A stretch of 64,000 nucleotides of DNA, from contig CAYRLG010000004.1 of assembly GCA_964425195.1 (NCBI GenBank), positions 1-64,000 on the forward strand, read 5' to 3'. Position 1 is the stretch's first letter, and each line of letters starts with the position of its first letter. Under the pieces are notes generated by a model. The model did no database searches. It saw nothing but the letters and a program-made list of their open reading frames with translations, and was not told the origin of the DNA. Positions 9,501 through 16,656 of the stretch are shown in pieces. A program made the position numbers and the translations under genes. The stretch comes from Desulfamplus sp964425195 (lineage in GTDB: Bacteria > Desulfobacterota > Desulfobacteria > Desulfobacterales > Desulfobacteraceae).

Positions 9501-11158
9501 GTGTTGCTGACGTTCCAGCGGTGCGAGATTATGCTGCAACATTGCCTTATGTTGTTCATGTTGAAGATAATCTTTTTACATGTTCGCAAGATTCTCAAGA
9601 TCATATAAAAAATGTGATAGTTGAGAAGGAGATAAACCGCGTAGTTGTTGCATCATGCTCTCCAAGAACCCATGAACCTCTATTTCAGGAGACAATTAGA
9701 GAAGCTGGACTTAACAAGTATCTCTTTGAGATGGCAAATATAAGGGATCAAAATACTTGGGTTCACATGAACAGCCCTGAAAGGGCAACGCAAAAAGCCA
9801 AAGATTTGGTTCGCATGGCTGTTGCAAAAGCAGCTTATGTTGAGCCTCTCCATCAGGTAAAACTTGCAATTAAAAAGTCAGTATTGGTTATAGGTGGAGG
9901 AATATCTGGAATGGAGGCGGCTTTAAGTATTGCCCAACAAGGTTTTAAGGCAGTTCTTGTAGAAAAAGCCAATGAACTTGGAGGCAATGCAAAACATTTA
10001 AGAGCAACATGGCAGGGAGAGGCTATCCAGCCATGGCTTAATGAGTTGACAACAAAAGTAAGCAATAATCCAAATATTGAACTTTATTTGAATACAGAGG
10101 TGAAAAATACCACAGGAAGTCTTGGAAATTTCATCACTACTCTTACAAACGGAAAGGGAATCGAGCATGGTGCATCAATCATTGCAACAGGAGGCAAAGA
10201 GGATAAACCAACTCAATATCTCTATGGAGAACATCCCAATGTGTTGACACATTTAGAGATGGACGAGGTTCTTGAACACGCAGATAAAAGAGTTTCAAAG
10301 GCAAAGACAATTGCGTTTATACAATGCGTAGGCTCAAGAAACAGCGACAAGCCATATTGCAGTAAAATCTGCTGCACACATAGCTTGAAAAGTGCCATCG
10401 AGGTTAAAAACAGAAGACCAAATGCAAGAGTTTATATAATTTATCGTGATATTCGTTCTTATGGATTTAGAGAAGACCTATATCAAGAAGCTCGTCAAAA
10501 AGGAGTTATATTTATTCGATATGACCTTGAGAATCTGCCTCAGGTTAAGGCTATAATGCCACAGGGGACAGAAGGCGATACTGCTAAATATGACAGAGAT
10601 AGATATGGCACTCTTGAGATTACTGTTATTGATCATGTTTTGAGAATGGCTGTAAAGATAAATCCTGATATTCTTGTTCTTGCGTCAGGTATTGTGCCAA
10701 ATGCAAACAAGCATCTGTTTGAGGCTTTCAAGATTCCTGTTAATGCTGAGGGTTTTCTTGTGGAAGCTCACGCAAAGCTAAGACCTGTTGATTTTGCTTC
10801 TGATGGTCTTTTTGTGGCTGGTCTTGCACACTATCCAAAACCTCTTGAAGAGTCTATTGCTCAAGCAAAGGCATCAGCATCAAGGGCAATGAGAATTGTC
10901 TCTCGAGATTCAATAATGGTTGGTGGTGTTGTGGCTGTTGTGCAGCCTGAAAAATGTGCTGTCTGTCTTACCTGTGTCAGAACCTGTCCATATAATATTC
11001 CATATATTCATCAGGAAGGGTATGCCGTGATTGATCCAAGTGAGTGTCATGGATGTGGTCTTTGCGTGTCAGAGTGTCCTGGCAAAGCAATAAAGCTCAA
11101 CCATTTTACTGATGACCAGATTATGGCAAAAACTGATGCACTTTTTAAAGCTGCATAA
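6500..11158 (+). CDS. hdrA: Giant HdrA: HdrA half + NfnB/GltD-like domain + full HdrA
   Basis: 1552 residues, over twice the usual HdrA. Residues 8-120 are an HdrA-type FAD Rossmann start (VVGAGIAGIQ) with the CSMC segment and Cys109-Cys119 ferredoxin motif. Residues 155-610 are an NfnB/GltD-like NAD(P)H-flavin module: CKLTCPAG and CPHECENGC clusters, FAD GSGPAG (253-258), NAD(P)H GGGNVA (407-412) and GGDL (581-584). The first HdrA part resumes at 686 with CLNCGYCSECMAC. A second HdrA copy starts near 986 (RIGVFVCNCGINIGG), with FAD GGGISG (1132-1137), and the C terminus has two [4Fe-4S] motifs. It therefore predicts three flavins and about six clusters. HdrA FAD is the bifurcating centre in known complexes; the inserted NfnB part would let NAD(P)H serve as partner without separate Flx or Nuo proteins. 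ATGA overlap with the HdrCB-like gene indicates coupled translation. Confidence 0.9.
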   Translation: MTQQNNGSVLVVGAGIAGIQASLDLADSGYLVYLVDSNSAIGGVMAKLDKTFPTNDCSMCIISPKLVEAGRHLNIELLNKTRVKEVSGTTGNFKVKLLEEPRFIDTEKCTACGECSSVCPVELPNQFDEGLGDRKAAFKLYPQAMPSAYTIEKGDRAPCKLTCPAGLNVQGYVQMVKKGKYKEALEIIMEQLPLPGVLGRICPHECENGCRRREVDQPIAIRDLKRLAADKFDARQIKIECDPPTGKKVAIIGSGPAGLSAAYHLAKKGVKSTIFEALPKAGGMLRVGIPDHRLPPEVLDRDIEVITNLGVEIKLNSPLGINTSLTNTQSEQYNKEKEFNKKGECITIDSLLASGFDAVFLGMGAHKGIDIGIPGDHLDGVKQGVDYLRELNLTGNTKTGKRVAIIGGGNVAIDVARSAVRLGAEKVTIIYRRTRKEMPAWEEEICAAEAEGVEIIYLSAPQQAIGTSVNGSGKQQGKLSAVRCIKMELGEPDSSGRRRPIPVPGSEYDIEIDQLICAIGQQPDVSGINETYATPQGITADQSSTTCDKNKETGEIKITKWATTEVNPITFETSKKGVFAGGDLQTGPGVAIAAIAAGMEAAESISRYLKGESMTLGREGRIDAIEGKTSDNLSYKPSNYTPISENIPKAKRARVRELKLDHRKGNFNEVELGLDEQDGQKEAERCLNCGYCSECMACVDACLANAVNHSMIPKTHEIEVGAVILSPGFTPFNPAVYETYGYGSNPNIVTSIEFERLLSASGPYKGHLVRPSDETEPKKIAWLQCVGSRDINRGGHSYCSGVCCMYANKQAVIAKEHSEHDLDTAIFFMDMRTHGKEFDKYNIRAEDDSGVRFVRSRIHSIFPMRDDRLRIVYATESGSTAEEVFDMVVLSIGLAPCSDAVELAQTIGIELNHHQFAKTSNLSPVSTTKDGVYVCGAFQEPKDIPMSVMEASAAAAMAAQTLADQRWSLTRTKELPPERDFSGMSPRIGVFVCNCGINIGGVADVPAVRDYAATLPYVVHVEDNLFTCSQDSQDHIKNVIVEKEINRVVVASCSPRTHEPLFQETIREAGLNKYLFEMANIRDQNTWVHMNSPERATQKAKDLVRMAVAKAAYVEPLHQVKLAIKKSVLVIGGGISGMEAALSIAQQGFKAVLVEKANELGGNAKHLRATWQGEAIQPWLNELTTKVSNNPNIELYLNTEVKNTTGSLGNFITTLTNGKGIEHGASIIATGGKEDKPTQYLYGEHPNVLTHLEMDEVLEHADKRVSKAKTIAFIQCVGSRNSDKPYCSKICCTHSLKSAIEVKNRRPNARVYIIYRDIRSYGFREDLYQEARQKGVIFIRYDLENLPQVKAIMPQGTEGDTAKYDRDRYGTLEITVIDHVLRMAVKINPDILVLASGIVPNANKHLFEAFKIPVNAEGFLVEAHAKLRPVDFASDGLFVAGLAHYPKPLEESIAQAKASASRAMRIVSRDSIMVGGVVAVVQPEKCAVCLTCVRTCPYNIPYIHQEGYAVIDPSECHGCGLCVSECPGKAIKLNHFTDDQIMAKTDALFKAA

Positions 11159-11260
11159 ACTAAATTAAATAAAGTTATGGGCGTAAAAATCTTAAATATA
11201 ACACTCTTCAAAATTATAATTTTGAATATTCCACTATAATAAATATGGAGGAAGATATAG

Positions 11261-11686
11261 ATGACTACCTCTTTTGAACCAAGGATTATCGCCTTTTGTT
11301 GCCAATACTGAGCTTACGCGGCTGGGGACCTGGCAGGTTCCATGAGGCTTTCCTACCCTTCAGGTATAAAGGTAATTCAAGTGCCATGCACTGGCAGAGT
11401 GGATATTCTTCATCTGCTAAATGCTATTGAAAATGGTGCAGACGGTGTATATGTGGCAGGCTGTCTTGAAGGTGAATGCCACTATTTGACAGGAAATATA
11501 AAGACCAGAAAGAAAGTGAACTATGTGAAAAAGGTTTTACAAGAGATTGGCATTGAGCCAGAGAGGGTTGAGATGTTTAATCTCTCATCTGCAATGGGTT
11601 TGAAGTTTGCAGAGATTGCCCGTGAAATGTATGAAAAAATAAGTGCATTGGGACCCACACCTGTAAGAAAAAAAGAAGCTGCTTGA
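11261..11686 (+). CDS. mvhD: MvhD-type electron-transfer subunit with selenocysteine (UGA codon 17)
   Basis: 141 residues when TGA at 11309-11311 is read as selenocysteine. The N terminus reads FCCQYUAYAAGDLAG, matching the family sequence FCCNWCSYAGADLAG, so U17 replaces the conserved third Cys. Further family marks are PCTGRVD and GCLEGECHY. A GGAGGAAG ribosome site lies before the ATG at 11261; the only other start, ATG 11342, would delete the cysteine-rich N terminus. MvhD (FlpD family) carries a [2Fe-2S] cluster and passes electrons to HdrA in hydrogenase, formate dehydrogenase and MetVF complexes. It lies 102 bp behind hdrA and before metV, the order known from Moorella. Standard gene callers will truncate it. 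Confidence 0.92.
11325..11341 (+). promoter_or_regulatory. Bacterial SECIS hairpin of mvhD
   Basis: GGGACCT (11325-11331) pairs with AGGTTCC (11335-11341) with one G-U, leaving loop GGC. The loop GG is 21-22 nt after the TGA. The apical CCUGGCAGG matches that in the upstream HdrCB-like gene. Confidence 0.82.
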
Positions 11687-11749
11687 TCAATAATTTTTCA
11701 GATAAAGTCCAGATAATTAAATCGAGAAAAATATTTTTTAGAATTTTTG

Positions 11750-11848
11750 TCGCTGTGGGGCTAAAGTCCTCAGCTAACTTATAAAAAAGCCCATTTAAGT
11801 GGGCTTGAATAAAAATTAGCCCAGAGCTTTAGCTTTAGCTCAGGGCGA
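11750..11848. repeat. ~99-bp structured palindromic element between mvhD and metV
   Basis: TCGC at 11750-11753 is complementary to GCGA at 11845-11848, and both ends carry GGCTAAAG/CTTTAGC-type sequence. Inside are two hairpins: AAGCCCA-loop-TGGGCTT (about 11788-11807) and GCCC-A-GAGCT (11819-11828) with AGCTC-A-GGGC (11837-11846), followed by GATTTTT. It could be a miniature inverted-repeat element or a partial terminator inside the operon. No second copy is seen in this window. Confidence 0.55.
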
Positions 11849-11894
11849 TTTTTAATCTACAAATCTATAGAAATAAAATTATAAGAGGTGAGAA

Positions 11895-12566
11895 ATGATA
11901 GTAGCAGATCGTAAATCTCTTGAAGAAATATTGGGTATGGTCAAAGACTACAGCAATATCTTGATTGTTGGTTGTAAAGGCTGTGTTACAGTCTGTAATG
12001 TAGGCGGAGAAAAAGAGGTTCAAATTTTGGCATCTGCTTTAAGAATTGCCAGAAATAAAGAAGAAGATCGTCAACTTTTAATAGACACAACTATAATAGA
12101 ACGTCAATGCGATAATGAGTATGTATCTCAACTCAAAGATAAAGTTGGAAATTATGAAGCTGTTGTTTCAATGGCTTGTGGAGTTGGACCTCAATTTCTA
12201 TCAGAAGCCTATAAAGAGCAAAAATTTTATCCAGCAGTAAACACAACCTTTTTTGGAGGTGCTGTTGCACATGGCATCTGGGAGGAGCGTTGTGCAGGTT
12301 GCGGAACTTGTATTATTCACGATTTTGACGGCTTATGTCCAGTGGCTCGATGTGCAAAAAGCCTTCTTCACGGACCATGCGGAGGCTCTTCAAAAGGCAA
12401 ATGCGAAATTTCTAAAGAGACTGCATGTATATGGGATTTAATTGTATCTAAAAAAATGGAACAGGGCAGACTCAACGATCTTTTAAAAGTAAGACCTGTA
12501 AAAGATTGGAGAACAGCAAGAGATGGCGGACCAAGAAGAAGCATCAGAGAAGAGCTGACTAAGTAA
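11895..12566 (+). CDS. metV: MetV, zinc/Fe-S partner of methylene-THF reductase
   Basis: 223 residues. The N-terminal half resembles the MetV domain with CKGCVTVC (about residues 27-34) and ACGVGPQ; the C-terminal half has the cysteine-rich block CAGCGTC ... CPVARC ... GPCGG ... GKCEI (about 132-178) of the methylene-THF reductase C-terminal domain. MetV is required for activity of acetogen-type MetF and links it to HdrABC-MvhD. An AGAGGTGAG site precedes the ATG and metF follows after 100 bp. Confidence 0.88.
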   Translation: MIVADRKSLEEILGMVKDYSNILIVGCKGCVTVCNVGGEKEVQILASALRIARNKEEDRQLLIDTTIIERQCDNEYVSQLKDKVGNYEAVVSMACGVGPQFLSEAYKEQKFYPAVNTTFFGGAVAHGIWEERCAGCGTCIIHDFDGLCPVARCAKSLLHGPCGGSSKGKCEISKETACIWDLIVSKKMEQGRLNDLLKVRPVKDWRTARDGGPRRSIREELTK

Positions 12567-12666
12567 TTTACATCCATTTCATGGCATAAAAATAATTGAT
12601 TACCGTCTATTTCGAGAAATTTATAAAATATAAAGAGAACTAAATGTAAAATATAAGGAGATAATA

Positions 12667-13602
12667 ATGACGAGTGAACTCAAATCAGGAAGCAATCTTG
12701 AAAAAGTCCTGAAAGCTGGACACTTTGCATTTACAGGAGAGTGCGGACCTCCAAAGGGTGCTAATGTTGCCCATCTTGTTGAAAAATTTCAGCATTTAAA
12801 GGGAAATGTTGATGCTGTCAACATGACTGATAACCAGACAGCAGTAGTAAGAATGTCAAGCCTTGCTGCATCACACTTGATGATTGATCACGGACTTGAA
12901 CCAAATTTCCAGATGGTCTGCCGTGACAGAAATCGCCTTGCAATAACAAGCGATATTCTCGGTGCTTATGCTTTAGGAATCAGAAATATGCTATGTTTGT
13001 CTGGCGATCATCAATCTTTTGGCAACCACCCAGAAGCCAAAAATGTTCACGATATTGACTCCATGCAGCTTATAAACCTTGTAACCACCATGCGGGACAA
13101 GGAAGAGTTTTTAAATGGCGAAAAAGTTGATGTTGCCCCAAAACTATTTGTTGGTGCTGCATGTAATCCTTTTGGAGATCCTTTTGAATACAGGGTTTAT
13201 AGGCTTGCCAACAAAATTGCAGCAGGTGCAGATTTCATTCAAACCCAGTGCATCTACAATATGGATAAATTTAGAACATTTATGAAACAGGTTGTTGATA
13301 TGGGTTTGCATGAAAAGTGCTATATTTTAGCTGGTGTAACTCCAATGAAAAGTGCAAGAATGGCATCGTTTATGGGCAAAATGGTTCCTGGCATGGATGT
13401 GCCAGAATCTCTTATAAATCGCCTAAAAGGAGCAGAAAAAGGTAAACAGGCAGAAGAGGGAATTAAATTTGCCCTTGAACAAATTGAGGAGTTTAAAGAG
13501 ATGAAAGGGGTTGCTGGAGTTCATCTTATGGCTATTGAGTGGGAACAGATGGTACCAGAGATTGCGGAGCGGGCAGGAGTGCTGCCAAGACCTATAGTTT
13601 AA
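12667..13602 (+). CDS. metF: Methylenetetrahydrofolate reductase MetF (second, canonical)
   Basis: 311 residues of the MetF FAD TIM barrel. The catalytic Glu is in AFTGECGPPKG, NMTDNQ and VCRDRNRLA follow, and NMLCLSGDH supplies the Asp that contacts N10 of folate in E. coli MetF. ADFIQTQCIYNMDKF is the family strand. Acetogen MetF of this type forms MetVF, and with HdrCBA-MvhD a roughly two-way methylene-/methyl-THF reductase. In a sulfate reducer this would serve complete acetate oxidation or CO2 fixation by the acetyl-CoA pathway; direction cannot be read from sequence. AAGGAG lies 6-7 bases before the ATG. Confidence 0.92.
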   Translation: MTSELKSGSNLEKVLKAGHFAFTGECGPPKGANVAHLVEKFQHLKGNVDAVNMTDNQTAVVRMSSLAASHLMIDHGLEPNFQMVCRDRNRLAITSDILGAYALGIRNMLCLSGDHQSFGNHPEAKNVHDIDSMQLINLVTTMRDKEEFLNGEKVDVAPKLFVGAACNPFGDPFEYRVYRLANKIAAGADFIQTQCIYNMDKFRTFMKQVVDMGLHEKCYILAGVTPMKSARMASFMGKMVPGMDVPESLINRLKGAEKGKQAEEGIKFALEQIEEFKEMKGVAGVHLMAIEWEQMVPEIAERAGVLPRPIV

Positions 13603-13632
13603 AACAACAAAATAAAATAAGGATTCTTCACC

Positions 13633-15468
13633 ATGACTGATATAAAATCCTCCAGATTAGTAGAAGCCATTAAAGCTATTGATGATGGAATATATATCAT
13701 CAACCATAACTACATTGTTGAGTATATGAATCACGCTATGATTAAGATGTTTGGGGATGGTGTAGGAAAAAAGTGCTATGAAGTTATTAATAATGGGAAT
13801 GGATTGTGTTCATGGTGTAAATTCAATGAAATATTTGACAGAGGTGAGACGCACTATGGCGAAGTCTATTTGGCACACATTAAAAAAACGTTTAGCCTTA
13901 TAGAGCTTCCCATTACAAATCGTGACGGGACACGTTCTAAACTATCACTTTACAGAGATATAACAAAACAGAAAGAGCAGCAAGCAAGGCTAAAAACATC
14001 AGAAGAGGGTTATAAACGGCTATTTGAACATGTAGGCTGCGGAGTGTTCATAAGTAGTAAACAAGGTAAATTTATAGATGTTAATCCCGCTTTTTTAAAG
14101 ATGCTTGGTTACACAAACAAGGATAATTTCCTTGCTATGGATATTGCAACAGATCTCTATTTAACCCCTTTAGATAGAAAAAAATTTATGGAAAGCGTCG
14201 AGAAACAGGGTAGGGTGGTTGACTATGAGGTTGAGTGGAGACGCAGAGATGGTAATCGTATTCAAGTTCTTTTGACAAGCCATGTACGCTATGATGAAAA
14301 TGGTAACATCTTAGGCTATGAGGGGATTGTGGTTGATCAATCTCAAAGAAAAATTATGGAAGACCAGATGAAAAAGGCTCACGATTTTTTAGATAAAACA
14401 ATTGACTGTTCTCCTAATGCTATAATGGCAGCAGATTTGAAGGGAGAGGTTCTTATTTGGAACAAAGGGGCTGAAGAGGTTTTTGGTGAGAGTGCTAAAG
14501 ATGTTATAGGTAAGAAAAATATTAGAGAGGTCTATACAGGCAATCTGGCAAAACAGGTTATGAAGATGATCCGTTCCAGCGATTATGGGGGAGTAGGAAA
14601 ATTAAAATCGTATCCCATTACATTTAAGAATATTAATGGAAAAGAGACCGAAGGTAACCTATCTGCTGCTATCTTATATGATGATAATGGAAAAGAGCTT
14701 GCCTCTGTAGGTATTTTTGTTGATCTTGGGGAGAGGCTTGCTATGGAGAGGAAACTTAGTGAAACTCGTCAACAGTTGCTTCAATCTGAAAAACTTGCTG
14801 CAATGGGACGACTTACATCTCAAATTGCTCATGAGTTGAATAACCCTCTGTTTGGAATAATGAATACTTTAGAGTTAATGAAAACTGAAATATCTCCACA
14901 GAACAAACGGCGTAAACTTCTTGATATGTCTATATCTGAAACTGTTAGGCTTGCAGAGATGCTAAGAAAGATGCTCTCTTTTTCAAAACCAGATCAGGAA
15001 CAAAAGGTAAATATTAATATAAATACGGTGTTAGATGAGATAGCTCTTTTGTATGAAAAAAGATTCAGAGAGAATAGTGTAAAGTTTGAATACCATTTTG
15101 CAGAGGATATTCCTATGGTTTATGCTTCTAAAGATCAATTGAGACAAGTTTTCCTGAACATGATCTCTAATGCTATGGATGCTATGCCTGACGGTGGAAA
15201 GCTCAAGATTGCAACAGAAAACCATAGGAATAAAGTCTGCATAGTCATTGCAGATACAGGAATAGGAATTAAAGAGGAGCATATAGAAAAAATTTTCGAT
15301 TCTTTTTTTACCACAAAAACAGACAGTGTAAAGGGGGTAGGGTTAGGGTTGTCAGTCTGTTATGGATTTGTAAAGGATCACGGAGGTGATATAAAAGTTA
15401 CAAGTAAAGTTGGTGAAGGCACAACTTTTAGAATATGTCTGCCTGCAAGTAAGAATAGCAATGAGTAA
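13633..15468 (+). CDS. Three-PAS sensor histidine kinase, linked to metF
   Basis: 611 residues with no membrane segment. PAS1 (about 8-113) carries a cysteine cluster C48, C59 and C62 (KKCYE then LCSWCK). PAS2 (about 125-245) and PAS3 (about 250-370) follow, then HisKA with His400 in QIAHELNNPL, N box MISNAMDAMP, G1 DTGIGI and G2 GVGLGL. It starts 30 bp after metF with a short AAGGA site, so co-transcription is likely. The Cys arrangement could bind a metal or report thiol redox state, matching the redox enzymes upstream; that is inference. No partner regulator is adjacent. Confidence 0.88.
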   Translation: MTDIKSSRLVEAIKAIDDGIYIINHNYIVEYMNHAMIKMFGDGVGKKCYEVINNGNGLCSWCKFNEIFDRGETHYGEVYLAHIKKTFSLIELPITNRDGTRSKLSLYRDITKQKEQQARLKTSEEGYKRLFEHVGCGVFISSKQGKFIDVNPAFLKMLGYTNKDNFLAMDIATDLYLTPLDRKKFMESVEKQGRVVDYEVEWRRRDGNRIQVLLTSHVRYDENGNILGYEGIVVDQSQRKIMEDQMKKAHDFLDKTIDCSPNAIMAADLKGEVLIWNKGAEEVFGESAKDVIGKKNIREVYTGNLAKQVMKMIRSSDYGGVGKLKSYPITFKNINGKETEGNLSAAILYDDNGKELASVGIFVDLGERLAMERKLSETRQQLLQSEKLAAMGRLTSQIAHELNNPLFGIMNTLELMKTEISPQNKRRKLLDMSISETVRLAEMLRKMLSFSKPDQEQKVNININTVLDEIALLYEKRFRENSVKFEYHFAEDIPMVYASKDQLRQVFLNMISNAMDAMPDGGKLKIATENHRNKVCIVIADTGIGIKEEHIEKIFDSFFTTKTDSVKGVGLGLSVCYGFVKDHGGDIKVTSKVGEGTTFRICLPASKNSNE

Positions 15469-15723
15469 CTGGTACAGCTATTAGTTCTAAAATTTTAAAA
15501 CTCTGTAATGTAATCATGTTTTGAGCGTTGAAAGTGTATCTGTAGGGGTAACAAGAAAAACTTTTATGAGTTACGCAGTTGAGTATTTAATAATTTTCGT
15601 ATATTCAATATAATTCTGTTTTCAAGAAAAGCAGAGTATTATCAAAGAGTGTATAAGATTTGATATTGCAAATCTACCTTATATTTTAAATACAAATTGG
15701 TAACTTATAATAGGTTAAATATT

Positions 15724-16152
15724 ATGCTTTTATACGATGGAATCTATGAGTGGGATGGAAAGAGTAGAGATGGCAAACAACCTATATGCTGGTGGCCAGG
15801 CTCTTATAGGATGCGCATTATTGATTTATCATCTGATAATCCCAAAATCATTTATCTTAAATCATACGTTGTTATCTTAAAAAATAGAGGTAAGGGCACA
15901 TCTCTTAAAAATTATATCCACAATTTTGCACAGGTTATATCAGATGAGTTTGAGCTTGAGATTGAAAAGACACTATGGGCAGAGATAATACCTTATCCTC
16001 AAGATAGTTTAGATAGAGCTGCTACACTTATGATTGCAAGCATTAAATGCAATACATACATGTCAGATAAAAGGCTACTCTCATCTGTCTGGAGAGAGGC
16101 AAGAGCAAATGAACTTAAACTTCTTGAACCGTGGATAACAGATATGCTTTAG
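15724..16152 (+). CDS. Hypothetical protein, unrecognised
   Basis: 142 residues from the ATG at 15724; a TTG at 15697 would add nine. The protein begins LLYDGIYEWDGKSRDGK and has a WWPGSYRMRIIDLS segment, no signal peptide, no membrane span and only two cysteines. The C-terminal half is helical and charged. Codon use resembles the neighbours and the frame is intact, so it is probably real. It stands alone, followed by the palindrome array at 16209. I do not recognise the family; the start is uncertain because no strong ribosome site is present. Confidence 0.6.
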   Translation: MLLYDGIYEWDGKSRDGKQPICWWPGSYRMRIIDLSSDNPKIIYLKSYVVILKNRGKGTSLKNYIHNFAQVISDEFELEIEKTLWAEIIPYPQDSLDRAATLMIASIKCNTYMSDKRLLSSVWREARANELKLLEPWITDML

Positions 16153-16520
16153 AGAAGAGAACCCCACAGATATTATTTAGATCTGATAGAAGCTATCAAA
16201 TAGATAGAGTTCAAAATTTTGAACCAACAACGTTTAAGGTTCAAAATTTTGAACCAATCCTATTGATGTGTTATAGTATATATAATTTTAATAGGTTATC
16301 AAAAATATAGGCTATTAAATTTAGCACTATCACTTATATAAAGTTCAAAATTTTGAATTTTATATAGTATAAACTATAAGTTTTATGAGTTGTAAATGGA
16401 GAGTTTAGCCGGTGTTTTAAAATAGATAGAATTAAAAAGTTAAGATAACATATTAATATTAATATATTATTTAAATTTATTGAAGTAATAAAGATATTTT
16501 TTTATAATTAATTTCGGAGT
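16153..16520. other. AT-rich gap holding the palindrome array
   Basis: No ORF of note. It contains three TTCAAAATTTTGAA palindromes and leads to a sigma54-type promoter at 16521. The rest is A/T-rich sequence without visible structure. Confidence 0.5.
16209..16357. repeat. Three GGTTCAAAATTTTGAACC palindromes
   Basis: Copy 1 is GTTCAAAATTTTGAAC (16209-16224), copy 2 GGTTCAAAATTTTGAACC (16238-16255) and copy 3 GTTCAAAATTTTGAA (16343-16357). Centres of copies 1 and 2 are 30 bp apart, about three helical turns; copy 3 is 104 bp further. The perfect dyad symmetry and helical phasing suggest binding sites for a dimeric regulator. They lie about 190-340 bp upstream of the predicted start of the small RNA at 16547. 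Confidence 0.65.
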
Positions 16521-16536
16521 TGGCAGAGTAATTGCA
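16521..16536 (+). promoter_or_regulatory. Sigma54 (-24/-12) promoter for a small RNA
   Basis: TGGCAGAGTAATTGCA has GG and GC in exact sigma54 spacing (consensus TGGCA-N6-TTGCA). Predicted start is about 12 nt after the GC, near 16547. No ORF follows before the terminator at 16591-16632. Confidence 0.62.
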
Positions 16537-16546
16537 TTTAAAAATA

Positions 16547-16637
16547 TTCAATACTGACTTAAAGTTAGTTTTCATCTTTTTCCTCCTTTTAAAAAGTCCG
16601 CTATCAGAAATGGTTCTGACAGCGGACTTTTTAAGTT
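16547..16637 (+). ncRNA. Predicted sigma54-dependent CU-rich small RNA
   Basis: A transcript of about 90 nt is bounded by the sigma54-type promoter and a strong terminator. It has a 5' hairpin (ACTGAC 16553-16558 with GTTAGT 16564-16569), then a single-stranded pyrimidine run from 16570 to 16590 containing UUUUUCCUCCUUUU, then the terminator hairpin. CCUCC is complementary to the Shine-Dalgarno sequence, and AAAGGAGG sites are common in this window, so the RNA could block translation initiation. No coding potential is seen. Expression is not shown by sequence; the pyrimidine run could be only the read-through of the neighbouring minus-strand gene end. Confidence 0.5.
16591..16632. terminator. 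Bidirectional intrinsic terminator
   Basis: AAAAAGTCCGCT (16591-16602) pairs fully with AGCGGACTTTTT (16621-16632), with an inner TCAGAA/TTCTGA stem. Both strands end in a T run, so it serves the minus-strand TPR gene and the predicted plus-strand small RNA. Confidence 0.88.
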
Positions 16638-16656
16638 TAATAACTTCTTGAACCTC

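Noticed and set aside
6500..11158. HdrA fusion as an assembly error of several genes
   Set aside because: The frame is open over 4.6 kb with family motifs in consistent order and no duplicated stretch at the joints; a real fusion is more likely.
11342..11686. MvhD beginning at ATG 11342
   Set aside because: No ribosome site, and it would remove the conserved FCC...C N terminus. ATG 11261 has GGAGG at proper distance.
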